Source: Comamonas sp. BIGb0124
Lineage (GTDB): Bacteria > Pseudomonadota > Gammaproteobacteria > Burkholderiales > Burkholderiaceae_C
DNA length: 64,000 nt
Assembly (NCBI RefSeq): GCF_003752175.1
Contig: NZ_RJVF01000011.1
Coordinates: 310,001-374,000 of the forward strand
Reading direction: 5' to 3'
Below, piece after piece: positions 44,625 through 53,400 of the stretch (its first letter is position 1; each line of letters starts with the position of its first letter). The position numbers and the translations under genes are program-made. The notes beneath the pieces are model-generated. The model made no database searches and had not been told where the DNA came from. It worked only from the letters and a program-made list of their open reading frames with translations.

Positions 44625-46451
44625 GTGAAGCCCAGCGACTTGTCCCCGCCACGGCCGGGCCCCGGCCCCGGTGAGTTCCGTTCCCCTCCGGCCGACCCTG
44701 CAGCCGGTGCGGGTGCCGCTGTGGCGACAGCCTACCGGCCCAACCGGCTGGGTGCCACGCTGCAGACCGGGGCCAGCCTGCTGTGGATCGTCCAGGCGGC
44801 GGCCATCGCCTTCGCGGTTCAGGGCCTGCTCGACGGACACGGCATGGCGCCGGTCTGGCCTGCCGCGCTGGCCGTCCTGGTGCTGGGCGTGTTGCGCGCC
44901 ATCGCCGAGTCCTGGGGCGCGCGGCTGCTGTTTGCCGGTGCCCGTGCGTACCTCAGCGGGCTGCGGCGGCAGGCCGTGACCGCCCTCGCCAGCCGTTCGC
45001 CGCTGGATACGCGCCGCACGCCTTCGGGCCAGGCCGCCAGCGTGCTGGCCGAGCAGGCCGAGGCCGTCCTTCCCTATCTCGTGCGTTACCTGCCGGTGCA
45101 GCAACGCGTCATGGTGCTGCCCGTGATCATCGCCGTGGCGGTGGCCTGGCAGTCCTGGGTGGCCGCGCTGGTGCTGGTGCTGGCCGCGCCGCTCATCCCC
45201 GTCTTCATGGCCCTGGTCGGCTGGCGTGCCAAGGCGGCCAGCGAAGCGCAACTGGTCGAGATGGGCGGCATGAACGCCTTTCTGCTCGATCGGCTGCGCG
45301 GCTTGACCACGCTGCGTGCACTGGATGCCGTCGGCCTGGCCGGCGCACGCCTGAACGACAGTGCCCAGTCCTTGCGCCGCCGCACGATGTCGGTGCTGCG
45401 CATCGCGTTTCTGTCGTCCGCGGTGCTCGAGCTCTTCTCGGCTCTGGGGGTGGCGCTGGTCGCCGTCTACGTCGGTTTCCACCTCTTGGGCGAACTGCCC
45501 TTCGGGGCCTGGGGCGGGAAACTCACGTTGGGCGAGGGCCTGTTCGTGCTGCTGCTGGCACCGGCGTTCTTCGAGCCGCTGCGCGATCTCTCCGGCGTCT
45601 GGCACGACCGTGCATCGGGCGTGGCTGCCTTGCAGGCCCTGAAGGCACTGGCCGCGCGCGGCCAGCCCCTGCCGGGCGCCGAGGCTGCCCTGGAAGACCC
45701 GCAGGCCGAGGCTGCCGCGCCTGGCGTTGCCCCGGCCCTGGCCCCTGCCGTGCGTATGCGCGGTCTCGCGGTCGCCCACCCGAATGCCGCCGGCCCCGTC
45801 TTCGAATCCCTGAGCCTGGACGTCGCGGCGGGCGAACATGTGGCCATCACCGGACCCAGCGGCTGCGGCAAGTCCACCCTGCTGGCAGCGCTGGCCGGGT
45901 TGCTGCCGCTGCAGGCCGGCCGCATCGCCATCGGCGAGCGCTGGATCGCGGCCGGAACCGACAGCGCCGCCCGCGCCGGCGTGGGTTGGATCGGCCAGCG
46001 TCCCCATCTCTTTGCCGGCACCGTGCAGGACAACATCACCCTGGGCCGGCCGGGCATCGACCGTGCCGCCATCGAGTCGGCGCTTGCCCTCGCGCGGCTC
46101 GGCCAGGTGGCCCAGGCCCGTGCCGAGCAAAGCCTGGGCGAAGGCGGACTGGGCCTGTCGGGCGGCGAGGCCGTGCGCCTGGCGCTGGCCCGAGTGGCCG
46201 CCGATCCGGCCCTCAGCCTGATCCTGGCCGACGAACCCACCGCCCACCTCGACCGGCAGACCGGTGCCGAGGTGATTGCCGCCCTGCTGGCGCTGGCCAA
46301 GGGGCGCACGCTGGTGGTCGCCACCCACGATCCCGCGCTGGCCGCGGCCATGCACCGGCAGGTGGCCCTGGCCAGCTTGATCCATGCCGCCCCCGGCCGG
46401 CCGGCGCCGCTGCAGGCCGCTGCGATGCCTGTGCCTGGAGTCCAGCCATGA
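44625..46451 (+). CDS. cydD: CydD, ABC transporter subunit for bd-oxidase assembly
   Basis: A 608-residue half-transporter: six membrane segments (about 45-330), then an ATPase with GPSGCGKST near residue 415, LSGGEAVRLALARV and LILADEPTAHLD. CydDC exports glutathione and cysteine and is needed to assemble cytochrome bd. The N-terminal VLAEQAEAVLPYLVRYLPVQ is the CydD-type loop. The start is a GTG at 44625 with only a weak ribosome site. The stop overlaps the cydC start by 4 bp. Confidence 0.92.
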   Translation: MKPSDLSPPRPGPGPGEFRSPPADPAAGAGAAVATAYRPNRLGATLQTGASLLWIVQAAAIAFAVQGLLDGHGMAPVWPAALAVLVLGVLRAIAESWGARLLFAGARAYLSGLRRQAVTALASRSPLDTRRTPSGQAASVLAEQAEAVLPYLVRYLPVQQRVMVLPVIIAVAVAWQSWVAALVLVLAAPLIPVFMALVGWRAKAASEAQLVEMGGMNAFLLDRLRGLTTLRALDAVGLAGARLNDSAQSLRRRTMSVLRIAFLSSAVLELFSALGVALVAVYVGFHLLGELPFGAWGGKLTLGEGLFVLLLAPAFFEPLRDLSGVWHDRASGVAALQALKALAARGQPLPGAEAALEDPQAEAAAPGVAPALAPAVRMRGLAVAHPNAAGPVFESLSLDVAAGEHVAITGPSGCGKSTLLAALAGLLPLQAGRIAIGERWIAAGTDSAARAGVGWIGQRPHLFAGTVQDNITLGRPGIDRAAIESALALARLGQVAQARAEQSLGEGGLGLSGGEAVRLALARVAADPALSLILADEPTAHLDRQTGAEVIAALLALAKGRTLVVATHDPALAAAMHRQVALASLIHAAPGRPAPLQAAAMPVPGVQP

Positions 46452-48304
46452 CCCACCGTCCTTCCCCCGGCACCCGCCACACCGACCAGCCGGCAGCGTC
46501 TGCCCTCGCTCGCGCGTGGCACGACCTGGCACCCCTGTTGGCCTTGTTCTGGCACGAGCGCCGCCGCATGCTGCTGGCCGGCGCGGCCCTGGCGGCCGTG
46601 ACCGCCGTGTTCGGCATGGCCTTGCTGGGCCTCTCCGGCTGGTTTCTGAGTGCCACGGCCGTGGCCGGTTTCAGCGCCGCCACGGCGCTGGCCTTCGATG
46701 TCTTCATGCCCTCGTCGGGCATCCGCCTGTTCACGCTCGGCCGCACCGCGGCACGCTACGGCGAACGCCTGGCCACACACGAGGCCACCCTGTCGGTGAT
46801 CGCGGCATTGCGGGTGCGTCTGTTCCATGCCTGGGCCCAGCCGCGCGCCGCGCGCCAACTGGCGCTGCGGCCCGCCCGCCTGCTGTTTCGCCTGACGGCC
46901 GACATCGATGCGCTCGACGCGCTCTACCTTCGCATTGCCGTGCCTCTGGTGGCCGCGCTCGCCGCAGCCCTGGTGGCCGCACTGGCCCTGGGGCTGGTCC
47001 ATGCCTTGCTGGGCCTGGGGGTGCTGGCGCTGCTGCTGGCCGGCAGCGCCTGGGTGCTCCGCCGGGCCTGGCAGCGTGCGCTGCGGCCCTCGCGTCTGCG
47101 GGCCCACGCCGTCGAGGCGATCCGTGCACGCAGCGCCGACCTCGTGGCCGGCCAGACCGACCTGCTCATGGCCGGCCGCCTGAGAGCGCAGTGCGAGGCC
47201 ATCCAGCGAGCCGACGCCTGCCTGGCGCGCTGCGACGACGCGCTGAGCCGCATCGATGCACGCGCGGCCCTGTCCTTCGGCGTGCTGGGCAGCACCGTGC
47301 TGGCCGTCACCTTGCTGGGTGCCGGCTGGCTGGTCGCCTCGGGCGTCGTCGGCGTGCCGGTGGCCGTGCTGGCCCTGCTGCTGGCGCTGACCGCCACCGA
47401 GCCCTTTGCCGCCTTGCGCCGCGGCGCGCTGGAACTGGGCCGCATCGTGCTGGCGGCCCGCCGCGTGTCTCCGCAACTGCGCGCACGGACGACCGATCGC
47501 GTCGCCCCGGATCCCGTCCCCGGCAGGGCCGGCCGGCCTGCCGACCCGCCCGCCCGGCAGGCCCGTCCCTCGCCTGAGCGCGGTGGCGCCGTGGTCCTGG
47601 CCGAACATCTGTTCGTGAGCCACGCCGATGCGGCGTGCCCCAGCCTGCACGACATCTCCCTGCATATCGCGCCCGGCGAACGCGTGGCCCTGGTGGGCGC
47701 GAGCGGCGCGGGCAAATCCACGCTGCTGGCCGCCCTCACCGGCGAGCTGCAGGCCCGCTCGGGCACGGTGCATGCCGCGCCCCGCGGCTGGCTGACCCAG
47801 CGCACCGAGCTGTTCCAGGACAGCGTGCGCGACAACCTGCTGCTGGCCCGTCCCGGCGCCGCCGACGACGACCTGTGGCAGGCCCTGGCCACCGCCGGCC
47901 TCGCGGCCACCGTGCGGTCCTGGCCGCGCGGACTGGACACGCCGCTGGGCGAGGGCGGCCAGGGCCTGTCCGGCGGACAGGCCAGGCGCCTGGCACTCGC
48001 CCGGCTGCTGCTGCGGCCGGCACCCCTGTGGCTGCTCGACGAGCCCACCGAAGGACTGGACGATGCGACCGCCGCCGACGTGCTGGCCCGGCTGTCGCGC
48101 GCCGCGGACGGCCGCACCGTGCTGATGGCCACCCACAGCCAGCGCGAGGCCGCCCTGGCCGATCGCCTGGTGGTCCTGGCGCACGGGCGCATCGCGGTGG
48201 ATGCGCGGCGTGGCGAAAACGCCTATGCACTGGCCTTCAAAGCGCTGCGGCCTGATGTACGTCAAGGTCGTCTCGCCGAGTCGGGCGAACAATCCTCGGC
48301 ATAG
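46448..48304 (+). CDS. cydC: CydC, ABC transporter subunit for bd-oxidase assembly
   Basis: A 618-residue partner of CydD. The membrane part has the CydC-type GLSGWFLSATAVAG and the block PSSGIRLFTLGRTAARYGERL near residues 80-112. The ATPase has GASGAGKST near 420, LSGGQARRLALARLLL and LLDEPTEGLDD. An Arg/Pro-rich linker of about 40 residues separates the parts. ATG at 46448 within the cydD stop shows coupling. The open frame extends far upstream but inside cydD, so the ATG is clear. Confidence 0.92.
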   Translation: MTHRPSPGTRHTDQPAASALARAWHDLAPLLALFWHERRRMLLAGAALAAVTAVFGMALLGLSGWFLSATAVAGFSAATALAFDVFMPSSGIRLFTLGRTAARYGERLATHEATLSVIAALRVRLFHAWAQPRAARQLALRPARLLFRLTADIDALDALYLRIAVPLVAALAAALVAALALGLVHALLGLGVLALLLAGSAWVLRRAWQRALRPSRLRAHAVEAIRARSADLVAGQTDLLMAGRLRAQCEAIQRADACLARCDDALSRIDARAALSFGVLGSTVLAVTLLGAGWLVASGVVGVPVAVLALLLALTATEPFAALRRGALELGRIVLAARRVSPQLRARTTDRVAPDPVPGRAGRPADPPARQARPSPERGGAVVLAEHLFVSHADAACPSLHDISLHIAPGERVALVGASGAGKSTLLAALTGELQARSGTVHAAPRGWLTQRTELFQDSVRDNLLLARPGAADDDLWQALATAGLAATVRSWPRGLDTPLGEGGQGLSGGQARRLALARLLLRPAPLWLLDEPTEGLDDATAADVLARLSRAADGRTVLMATHSQREAALADRLVVLAHGRIAVDARRGENAYALAFKALRPDVRQGRLAESGEQSSA

Positions 48305-48380
48305 GAAAAAAAGAGCATTGCATATCAGACGGTAGGAGCGGCTCCGGCCGATTCAGGAATCACGGAAAGAGAAGATCCCC

Positions 48381-49991
48381 ATGGAACTCGACATCGTTGG
48401 GCTATCGCGGCTGCAATTCGCGCTGACGGCCCTGTATCACTTTTTATTCGTACCCCTCACGCTGGGCCTGTCCATCCTGGTGGCGATCATGGAGACGGTC
48501 TATGTCATGACCGGCCGCGTGATCTGGCGCCAGATGACCAAGTTCTGGGGCACGCTGTTCGGCATCAACTTCGCCATCGGCGTCGCCACCGGGCTGGTCA
48601 TGGAGTTCCAGTTCGGCATGAACTGGAGCTACTACAGCCACTACGTGGGCGACATCTTCGGCGCTCCGCTGGCCATCGAAGGCCTCATGGCCTTTTTCCT
48701 GGAGGCCACTTTCGTCGGCCTGTTCTTCTTCGGATGGGACAAGATCAGCCGCGTCAAGCATCTGGTCGTGACCTGGCTCATGGCCATCGGGACCAACTTC
48801 TCGGCCCTGTGGATCCTGATCGCCAACGGCTGGATGCAGAACCCCGTGGGCTCGGTCTTCAATCCGCAGACCATGCGCATGGAGGTCAACGACTTCTTCG
48901 CCGTCCTGACCAACCCGGTGGCGCAGGCCAAGTTCGTGCACACCGTCTCGGCCGGTTATGTCTGCGGTGCGATCTTTGTGCTCGGCATCTCGGCCTGGTA
49001 CCTGCTCAAGGGCCGTCACGTCGACCTGGCCAAGCGCTCGATGACGGTGGCTGCCGCCTTCGGCCTGGCCGCCTCGCTGTCGGTGGTGGTGCTGGGCGAT
49101 GAAAGCGGCTACCTGTCGAGCGAACACCAGAAGATGAAGCTCGCCGCCATCGAAGCCATGTGGGAAACCGAGCCCGCCCCGGCCGCCTTCACCGCCTTCG
49201 GTTTCCCCGACCAGGAAGCGCGCGAAACCCACTACGCCGTGCACATCCCCATGGTCATGGGGCTGATCGGCACGCGGTCGCTGACCACCGAGATCCCCGG
49301 CATCAACGACCTCGTCAAGAGCGCCGAAGACCGCATCCGCCGGGGCATCCTGGCCTACGACGCGCTCGAGAAGATCCGCGCCGAGGGCTCGACCACCACC
49401 ATCTCGCCCGCCCTGCGCGAGGCCTTCGAGGCCAACGGCAGCGAGCTCGGCTACGCCCTGCTGCTCAAGCGCTACGTCGACGACCCGCGCCAGGCCACCG
49501 AAGAACAGATCGTCAAGGCCTCGTGGGACACCGTGCCGCACGTGCCGCCGCTGTTCTGGTCCTTCCGCATCATGGTCGCGCTGGGCATGTTCTTCATCGT
49601 GCTCACCGCCACCTTCTTCTGGCTGTCGGCGCGGCACCGGCTCGACCGCTACCGCTGGCTGCTCAAGGTCGCCGTCTATGCCATCCCGCTGCCCTGGGTG
49701 GCGATCGAGGCCGGCTGGATCGTGGCCGAGTACGGCCGCCAGCCCTGGATCATCGAAGGCGTGCTGCCCACCGCCGTGGCGGTCTCCAACCTGGGCGTGA
49801 AGACGCTGCTGCTCACCATTGCCGGTTTTGTGGTGCTCTACACCGTGCTGCTCGTCATCGAGATGAAGCTGATGTTCAAGGCCGTGCGCCACGGCCCCGA
49901 TCTCGAGCCCGAGCAGATGAGTCCGAACACGACGCCGACCCACGCCGCCGTGGCCACGCGCCAACCCACCTTCTACGCCCCTGCGGAGTGA
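48381..49991 (+). CDS. cydA: Cytochrome bd ubiquinol oxidase subunit I
   Basis: A 536-residue membrane oxidase subunit (E. coli CydA 522) carrying all three hemes. The His ligand for b595 is in ALYHFLFVPLTLG near residue 19, the b558 His in AKFVHTVSAGY near 187, and the Met ligand is in the PLFWSFRIMVALGM block near 393. The Q-loop is of the long type. It oxidises ubiquinol and reduces oxygen at low oxygen tension. AAGAGAAG upstream can serve as ribosome site. Confidence 0.97.
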   Translation: MELDIVGLSRLQFALTALYHFLFVPLTLGLSILVAIMETVYVMTGRVIWRQMTKFWGTLFGINFAIGVATGLVMEFQFGMNWSYYSHYVGDIFGAPLAIEGLMAFFLEATFVGLFFFGWDKISRVKHLVVTWLMAIGTNFSALWILIANGWMQNPVGSVFNPQTMRMEVNDFFAVLTNPVAQAKFVHTVSAGYVCGAIFVLGISAWYLLKGRHVDLAKRSMTVAAAFGLAASLSVVVLGDESGYLSSEHQKMKLAAIEAMWETEPAPAAFTAFGFPDQEARETHYAVHIPMVMGLIGTRSLTTEIPGINDLVKSAEDRIRRGILAYDALEKIRAEGSTTTISPALREAFEANGSELGYALLLKRYVDDPRQATEEQIVKASWDTVPHVPPLFWSFRIMVALGMFFIVLTATFFWLSARHRLDRYRWLLKVAVYAIPLPWVAIEAGWIVAEYGRQPWIIEGVLPTAVAVSNLGVKTLLLTIAGFVVLYTVLLVIEMKLMFKAVRHGPDLEPEQMSPNTTPTHAAVATRQPTFYAPAE

Positions 49992-49995
49992 GACC

Positions 49996-51150
49996 ATGAT
50001 CCTGCATGAACTTCTGAACTACGACACCTTGCGTGTCATCTGGTGGCTGCTGCTGGGCATCCTGCTGATCGGCTTCGCCGTGATGGACGGATTCGACCTC
50101 GGGACCGGCACGCTGCTGCCCTTCGTGGCCAAGACCGACCTCGAGCGCCGGGTGGTCATCAACACCGTCGGCCCGGTCTGGGAAGGCAACCAGGTCTGGC
50201 TGGTGCTGGGCGGCGGTGCGATCTTCGCGGCCTGGCCGCAGCTCTACGCGGTGTCGTTCTCGGGCTTCTACCTGGCGATGTTCGTGATCCTGGTGGCGCT
50301 GATCCTGCGCCCGGTGGCCTTCAAGTACCGCAGCAAGCGCGAGTCGGCCACCTGGCGCAGCGCCTGGGACTGGGCCCTGTTCGTCGGCGGCTTCGTGCCC
50401 GCGCTGATCTGCGGCGTGGCCCTGGGCAACGTGCTGCAGGGCGTGCCCTTCCGCCTCACGCCCGAGATGTACATCCACTACGACGGCAGCTTCTTCGGCC
50501 TGCTCAATCCCTTTGCCGTGCTGTGCGGCCTGGTCTCGGTCAGCATGCTCGTCACCCACGGTGCAGCCTGGATCCGCATCAAGACCGAGGGCCCCGTCGC
50601 CGAACGGGCCCGGGCCGTGGGCAGCGTGACGGCCCTGCTCACCGCCGTGCTCTTCGGACTGGCCGGACTGGCCTTGTGGATGTGGGTGGACGGCTACCAG
50701 ATCACCTCGGCCATCCAGACCACCGGCCCCTCCAACCCGCTGTTCAAGACCGCGGCCGTCGCACCCGGCGCCTGGTTCCAGAACTACGCCCGCTACGGCT
50801 GGACCCTCGCGGCGCCCGTGCTGGGTTTCGTGGGCACGCTGCTGGCCTTCGTGCTGATCCGCGCACGCCGCGACAACCTCGCCATCCTGGCCAGTGCGCT
50901 GGGCATCGCCGGCATCATCCTGTCGGTGGGGGCTTCGATGTTCCCCTTCATCCTGCCGTCGAGCGTCGATCCGCGCTTCAGCCTCACCGTGTGGGATTCG
51001 TCGTCGAGCCACATGACGCTGTTCATCATGCTGGTCAGCACCGCGATCTTCCTGCCGCTCATCCTGCTCTACACCTCCTGGGTCTACAAGGTGCTGTGGG
51101 GCAAGGTCGACGCCAAGGCCATCGAAGACGGCAACACCCACGCCTACTGA
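49996..51150 (+). CDS. cydB: Cytochrome bd ubiquinol oxidase subunit II
   Basis: A 384-residue membrane subunit (E. coli CydB 379). Opening WWLLLGILLIGFAVMDGFDLGTGTLLPFV and GPVWEGNQVWLVLGGGAIFAAWP are diagnostic, and the end LTVWDSSSSHMTLFIML matches as well. It begins 5 bp after cydA and stabilises the heme pair in subunit I. Confidence 0.97.
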   Translation: MILHELLNYDTLRVIWWLLLGILLIGFAVMDGFDLGTGTLLPFVAKTDLERRVVINTVGPVWEGNQVWLVLGGGAIFAAWPQLYAVSFSGFYLAMFVILVALILRPVAFKYRSKRESATWRSAWDWALFVGGFVPALICGVALGNVLQGVPFRLTPEMYIHYDGSFFGLLNPFAVLCGLVSVSMLVTHGAAWIRIKTEGPVAERARAVGSVTALLTAVLFGLAGLALWMWVDGYQITSAIQTTGPSNPLFKTAAVAPGAWFQNYARYGWTLAAPVLGFVGTLLAFVLIRARRDNLAILASALGIAGIILSVGASMFPFILPSSVDPRFSLTVWDSSSSHMTLFIMLVSTAIFLPLILLYTSWVYKVLWGKVDAKAIEDGNTHAY

Positions 51151-51204
51151 GGCGGCGGCACCTTCCACGACACCCTCTCAGAACACGAAAGAAAGGAACA
51201 CCCC

Positions 51205-51360
51205 ATGTGGTATTTCGCCTGGTTACTCGGCCTGCCCCTGGCCGCCGCCTTCGCCGTGCTCAACGGCATGTGGTTCGAGCTCACCGAAGACAGCCATACC
51301 CGCCGCGCACTGATGAGCGACATCCCCTCCGCCACCCCGGGCGGCGAAGACGCGGCCTGA
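51205..51360 (+). CDS. cydX: CydX small subunit of cytochrome bd
   Basis: A 51-residue protein beginning MWYFAWLLGLPLAAAFAVLN, with the conserved W-Y-F-A-W-x-L-G-x-x-L and N-G-M-W-x-E pattern of CydX/YbgT. It has one membrane segment and an acidic C-terminal tail, and is required for stability of the bd oxidase. GAAAGGAA precedes the ATG. It lies 54 bp after cydB and closes the operon. Confidence 0.92.
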   Translation: MWYFAWLLGLPLAAAFAVLNGMWFELTEDSHTRRALMSDIPSATPGGEDAA

Positions 51361-51389
51361 GTTCGCACCCCGATATCGACAACCCCTTG

Positions 51390-51426
51390 GCCCGGCCTGT
51401 GCATGATGCAAGGCCGGGCTTTTTTT
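51390..51426 (+). terminator. Intrinsic terminator of the cyd operon
   Basis: GCCCGGCCT (51390-51398) pairs perfectly with AGGCCGGGC (51411-51419), loop of 12, followed by seven T at 51420-51426. It lies 30 bp after cydX. The remaining gap to 51687 shows a lone TTGACT at 51491-51496 without a good -10. Confidence 0.9.
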
Positions 51427-51687
51427 GTGCCCCGGGGCGTCGCTCCGGATCGGCGGGCCGGCCCTTCGTTGCAACGGACTCGACGGACAGTTGACTTTTG
51501 TGGACAATCATCGTCGCGCGCCGCTGTTGTCTGGCTCGCGCCCGGGATGTTGTCGGACCGCACCCGTGGATTTTTATCGGCATCCTGCCGAACTTTTCCG
51601 CTGCAAACCCTCTTACGGTTTGCCGACCTGTCATTTACCGGTCGTCCGTGCCGAGGCACGGGTGGCCGGCTGCCTTTTGCCGAACCC

Positions 51688-52173
51688 ATGAAGCTTCTGT
51701 TTTCCCGTCTTGGCCGTGCCGTCTGCACGGCGCTCGTGGCCCTGGGCTGCGCCGCCGCCAGCCATGCCGCCGGTGCTTTCGACAACCCCCTGTCCGAATC
51801 CGCGGTCCAGTCGACCAAGAACGCCGTGCGTTCGATGATCGGCCATGCCAATGCCCTGCCTGCCGTACCCGCCAGCGCCAGCCGCGGCTTGCCGGAGCTC
51901 GCGCTGGGCACCGGCGGCAACGTCGCGGGTGTGCTCGAGTACTGCGTCAACAGCAATGTGCTCAACCGGGTCAGCGTCGAGTCGGTCAAGGCCACGCTGC
52001 TCTCGCACGTCGGCCTCAGCGTCGGCCAGGACAGCGACAGTGCCTACCGCGAAGGCCTGTCCGGCATCCTCACGGGGGTGGACGGCCAGTCGCTCGACCT
52101 GCGCACCGCCCAGCCCGTGCTCAAGGAAAAGGCCTGCGACTACGTGCTCAGCAGCACCAAGTCCCTGATCTGA
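51688..52173 (+). CDS. DUF2501 (YjjA-like) exported protein
   Basis: A 161-residue protein with a Sec signal ending SHAA. The mature part has GNVAGVLEYCVNSNVLNRVSVESVKATLLSHVG, then YREGLSGILTGVDGQSLDL and KEKACDYVLSSTKSLI, matching DUF2501. Two Cys residues in the mature part may form a disulfide. Function is unknown. A longer frame upstream is open but carries no homology-like sequence, and the signal peptide fixes the start at 51688. Confidence 0.82.
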   Translation: MKLLFSRLGRAVCTALVALGCAAASHAAGAFDNPLSESAVQSTKNAVRSMIGHANALPAVPASASRGLPELALGTGGNVAGVLEYCVNSNVLNRVSVESVKATLLSHVGLSVGQDSDSAYREGLSGILTGVDGQSLDLRTAQPVLKEKACDYVLSSTKSLI

Positions 52174-52254
52174 CGCCCTCGGCCGGCGCACATCCGGCGC
52201 CGCTGGCCTTCCGGCCGTGCCGGACCCCCTGTCGCACGCCGTGCGGACGATGCG

Positions 52255-53247
52255 TCAGGTCCGAATCAGAAATTCCAGCGCGGGAAAGACCGAGGCCGCC
52301 AGCAGCGGCCCGTGGCTGACGCCCGGAAAAACCCGGTACTCCACCGCCAGGCCCGGCCATGTCGCCAGCTGCTGCGCCATCTGCTGGGCCGCATCGGGCG
52401 GCACGCAGCGGCGTTCGGCCCGAGCGCGCGCAGCGACCTCGGGGTCGATGCCGGGCCGCAGCGGGCGGGGCCCTGCGGCAGCCACTTCGGCCGCCGAGCT
52501 GCCGGCCATCACCAGCAGGTGGGTGGCGCGCTGCACGGCCACCGGCGTACCGCCGAGCGCCCGGTGCAGCAGATAGCCCCGGTGCCACCACATCGACGGA
52601 TCGGCCACGGCATAACGGGAAAACAGCGCGCTGCGCGTGTAGAGCGTGTGCAGGGCCAGCAGACCGCCGAAGGAATGTCCCCACAGGCCTTGCCGCGACG
52701 GGTCGACCGCTGCCATCGCCTGCACTTGCGGGCGGATGCGTTCGGTCAGCAGATCGAGGAACAGTTCCGCCCCGCCGCCCAGCCGCCCGCGGGCCTCCTC
52801 GGCCAGCGTCACGGCGGGGGCGTCGAGCGGCGGCGTGTAGTCGAAGGCGCGTGCCGAGACATCGAATCCCAGCGGCGTGTCGTAGCCGATGGCCACGATC
52901 ACCGGCGGATCGCCGCGCCGGTCGAGCGCCGCCAGGTGCTCGGGCGTGAGGGCGGCGAACGCCGCATTGCCGTCGAGCAGGTAGACGACGGGATGACCCG
53001 CGGCCGGTGCCGCCCGCAGCGGCAGGGCCAGGCGAACCAGGTAATGGCGCTCGCCGTCCGCTGCATCGAGCCGGAAATGCGCGAAGCGGTAGAACGGCGA
53101 GCCGTGTTCGGCCACGGTGGGGTCGAGCGGGCGCGAGAGGTCGTAGCGGGACATGTCCGGCAGGCCCGATGGCGTGGCGGAAGGTGCGGCTGAACGATCG
53201 GGCGAGGGGGCGGCTGAAGGCGCCGCAGGCGATGCGGATGTCGGCAT
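52255..53247 (-). CDS. IroE/Fes-like alpha/beta hydrolase (siderophore esterase family)
   Basis: A 330-residue esterase-D-type hydrolase. HPVVYLLDGNAAFAAL, VIVAIGYDT, the nucleophile elbow GHSFGGLLAL and the late GVSHGPLL with the His are the form seen in IroE, which linearises enterobactin-type trilactones. The N-terminus is Ala/Pro/Ser-rich and not a clear signal peptide. The gene stands alone. It could open an aryl-seryl lactone made by the synthetase at 30-34 kb; other esters are equally possible. ATG at 53247 or a GTG nine bases upstream. Confidence 0.8.
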   Translation of the reverse strand: MPTSASPAAPSAAPSPDRSAAPSATPSGLPDMSRYDLSRPLDPTVAEHGSPFYRFAHFRLDAADGERHYLVRLALPLRAAPAAGHPVVYLLDGNAAFAALTPEHLAALDRRGDPPVIVAIGYDTPLGFDVSARAFDYTPPLDAPAVTLAEEARGRLGGGAELFLDLLTERIRPQVQAMAAVDPSRQGLWGHSFGGLLALHTLYTRSALFSRYAVADPSMWWHRGYLLHRALGGTPVAVQRATHLLVMAGSSAAEVAAAGPRPLRPGIDPEVAARARAERRCVPPDAAQQMAQQLATWPGLAVEYRVFPGVSHGPLLAASVFPALEFLIRT

Positions 53248-53306
53248 GGACTCCACTTTAGCGTCGAAGCCGGGCAGGTGGGGGTGCGGACGTCGCGTCC
53301 ACGCCC

Positions 53307-53353
53307 AAAACGCCGGGAGCCGGCGGACCGCGATGGGTCCGCCGGCTCCCGGC
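53307..53353 (-). terminator. Terminator of the YncE-like gene
   Basis: Bases 53312-53329 and 53336-53353 form a perfect 18-bp stem with a 6-base loop. Read on the minus strand, the stem is followed by CG and TTTT (53307-53310). It starts 47 bp past the stop of the minus-strand gene at 53401. Confidence 0.8.
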
Positions 53354-53400
53354 TGGTCCGGACCGCCCGCGCCATCGGGCCGGGCCGGTCGCCATCCGCC

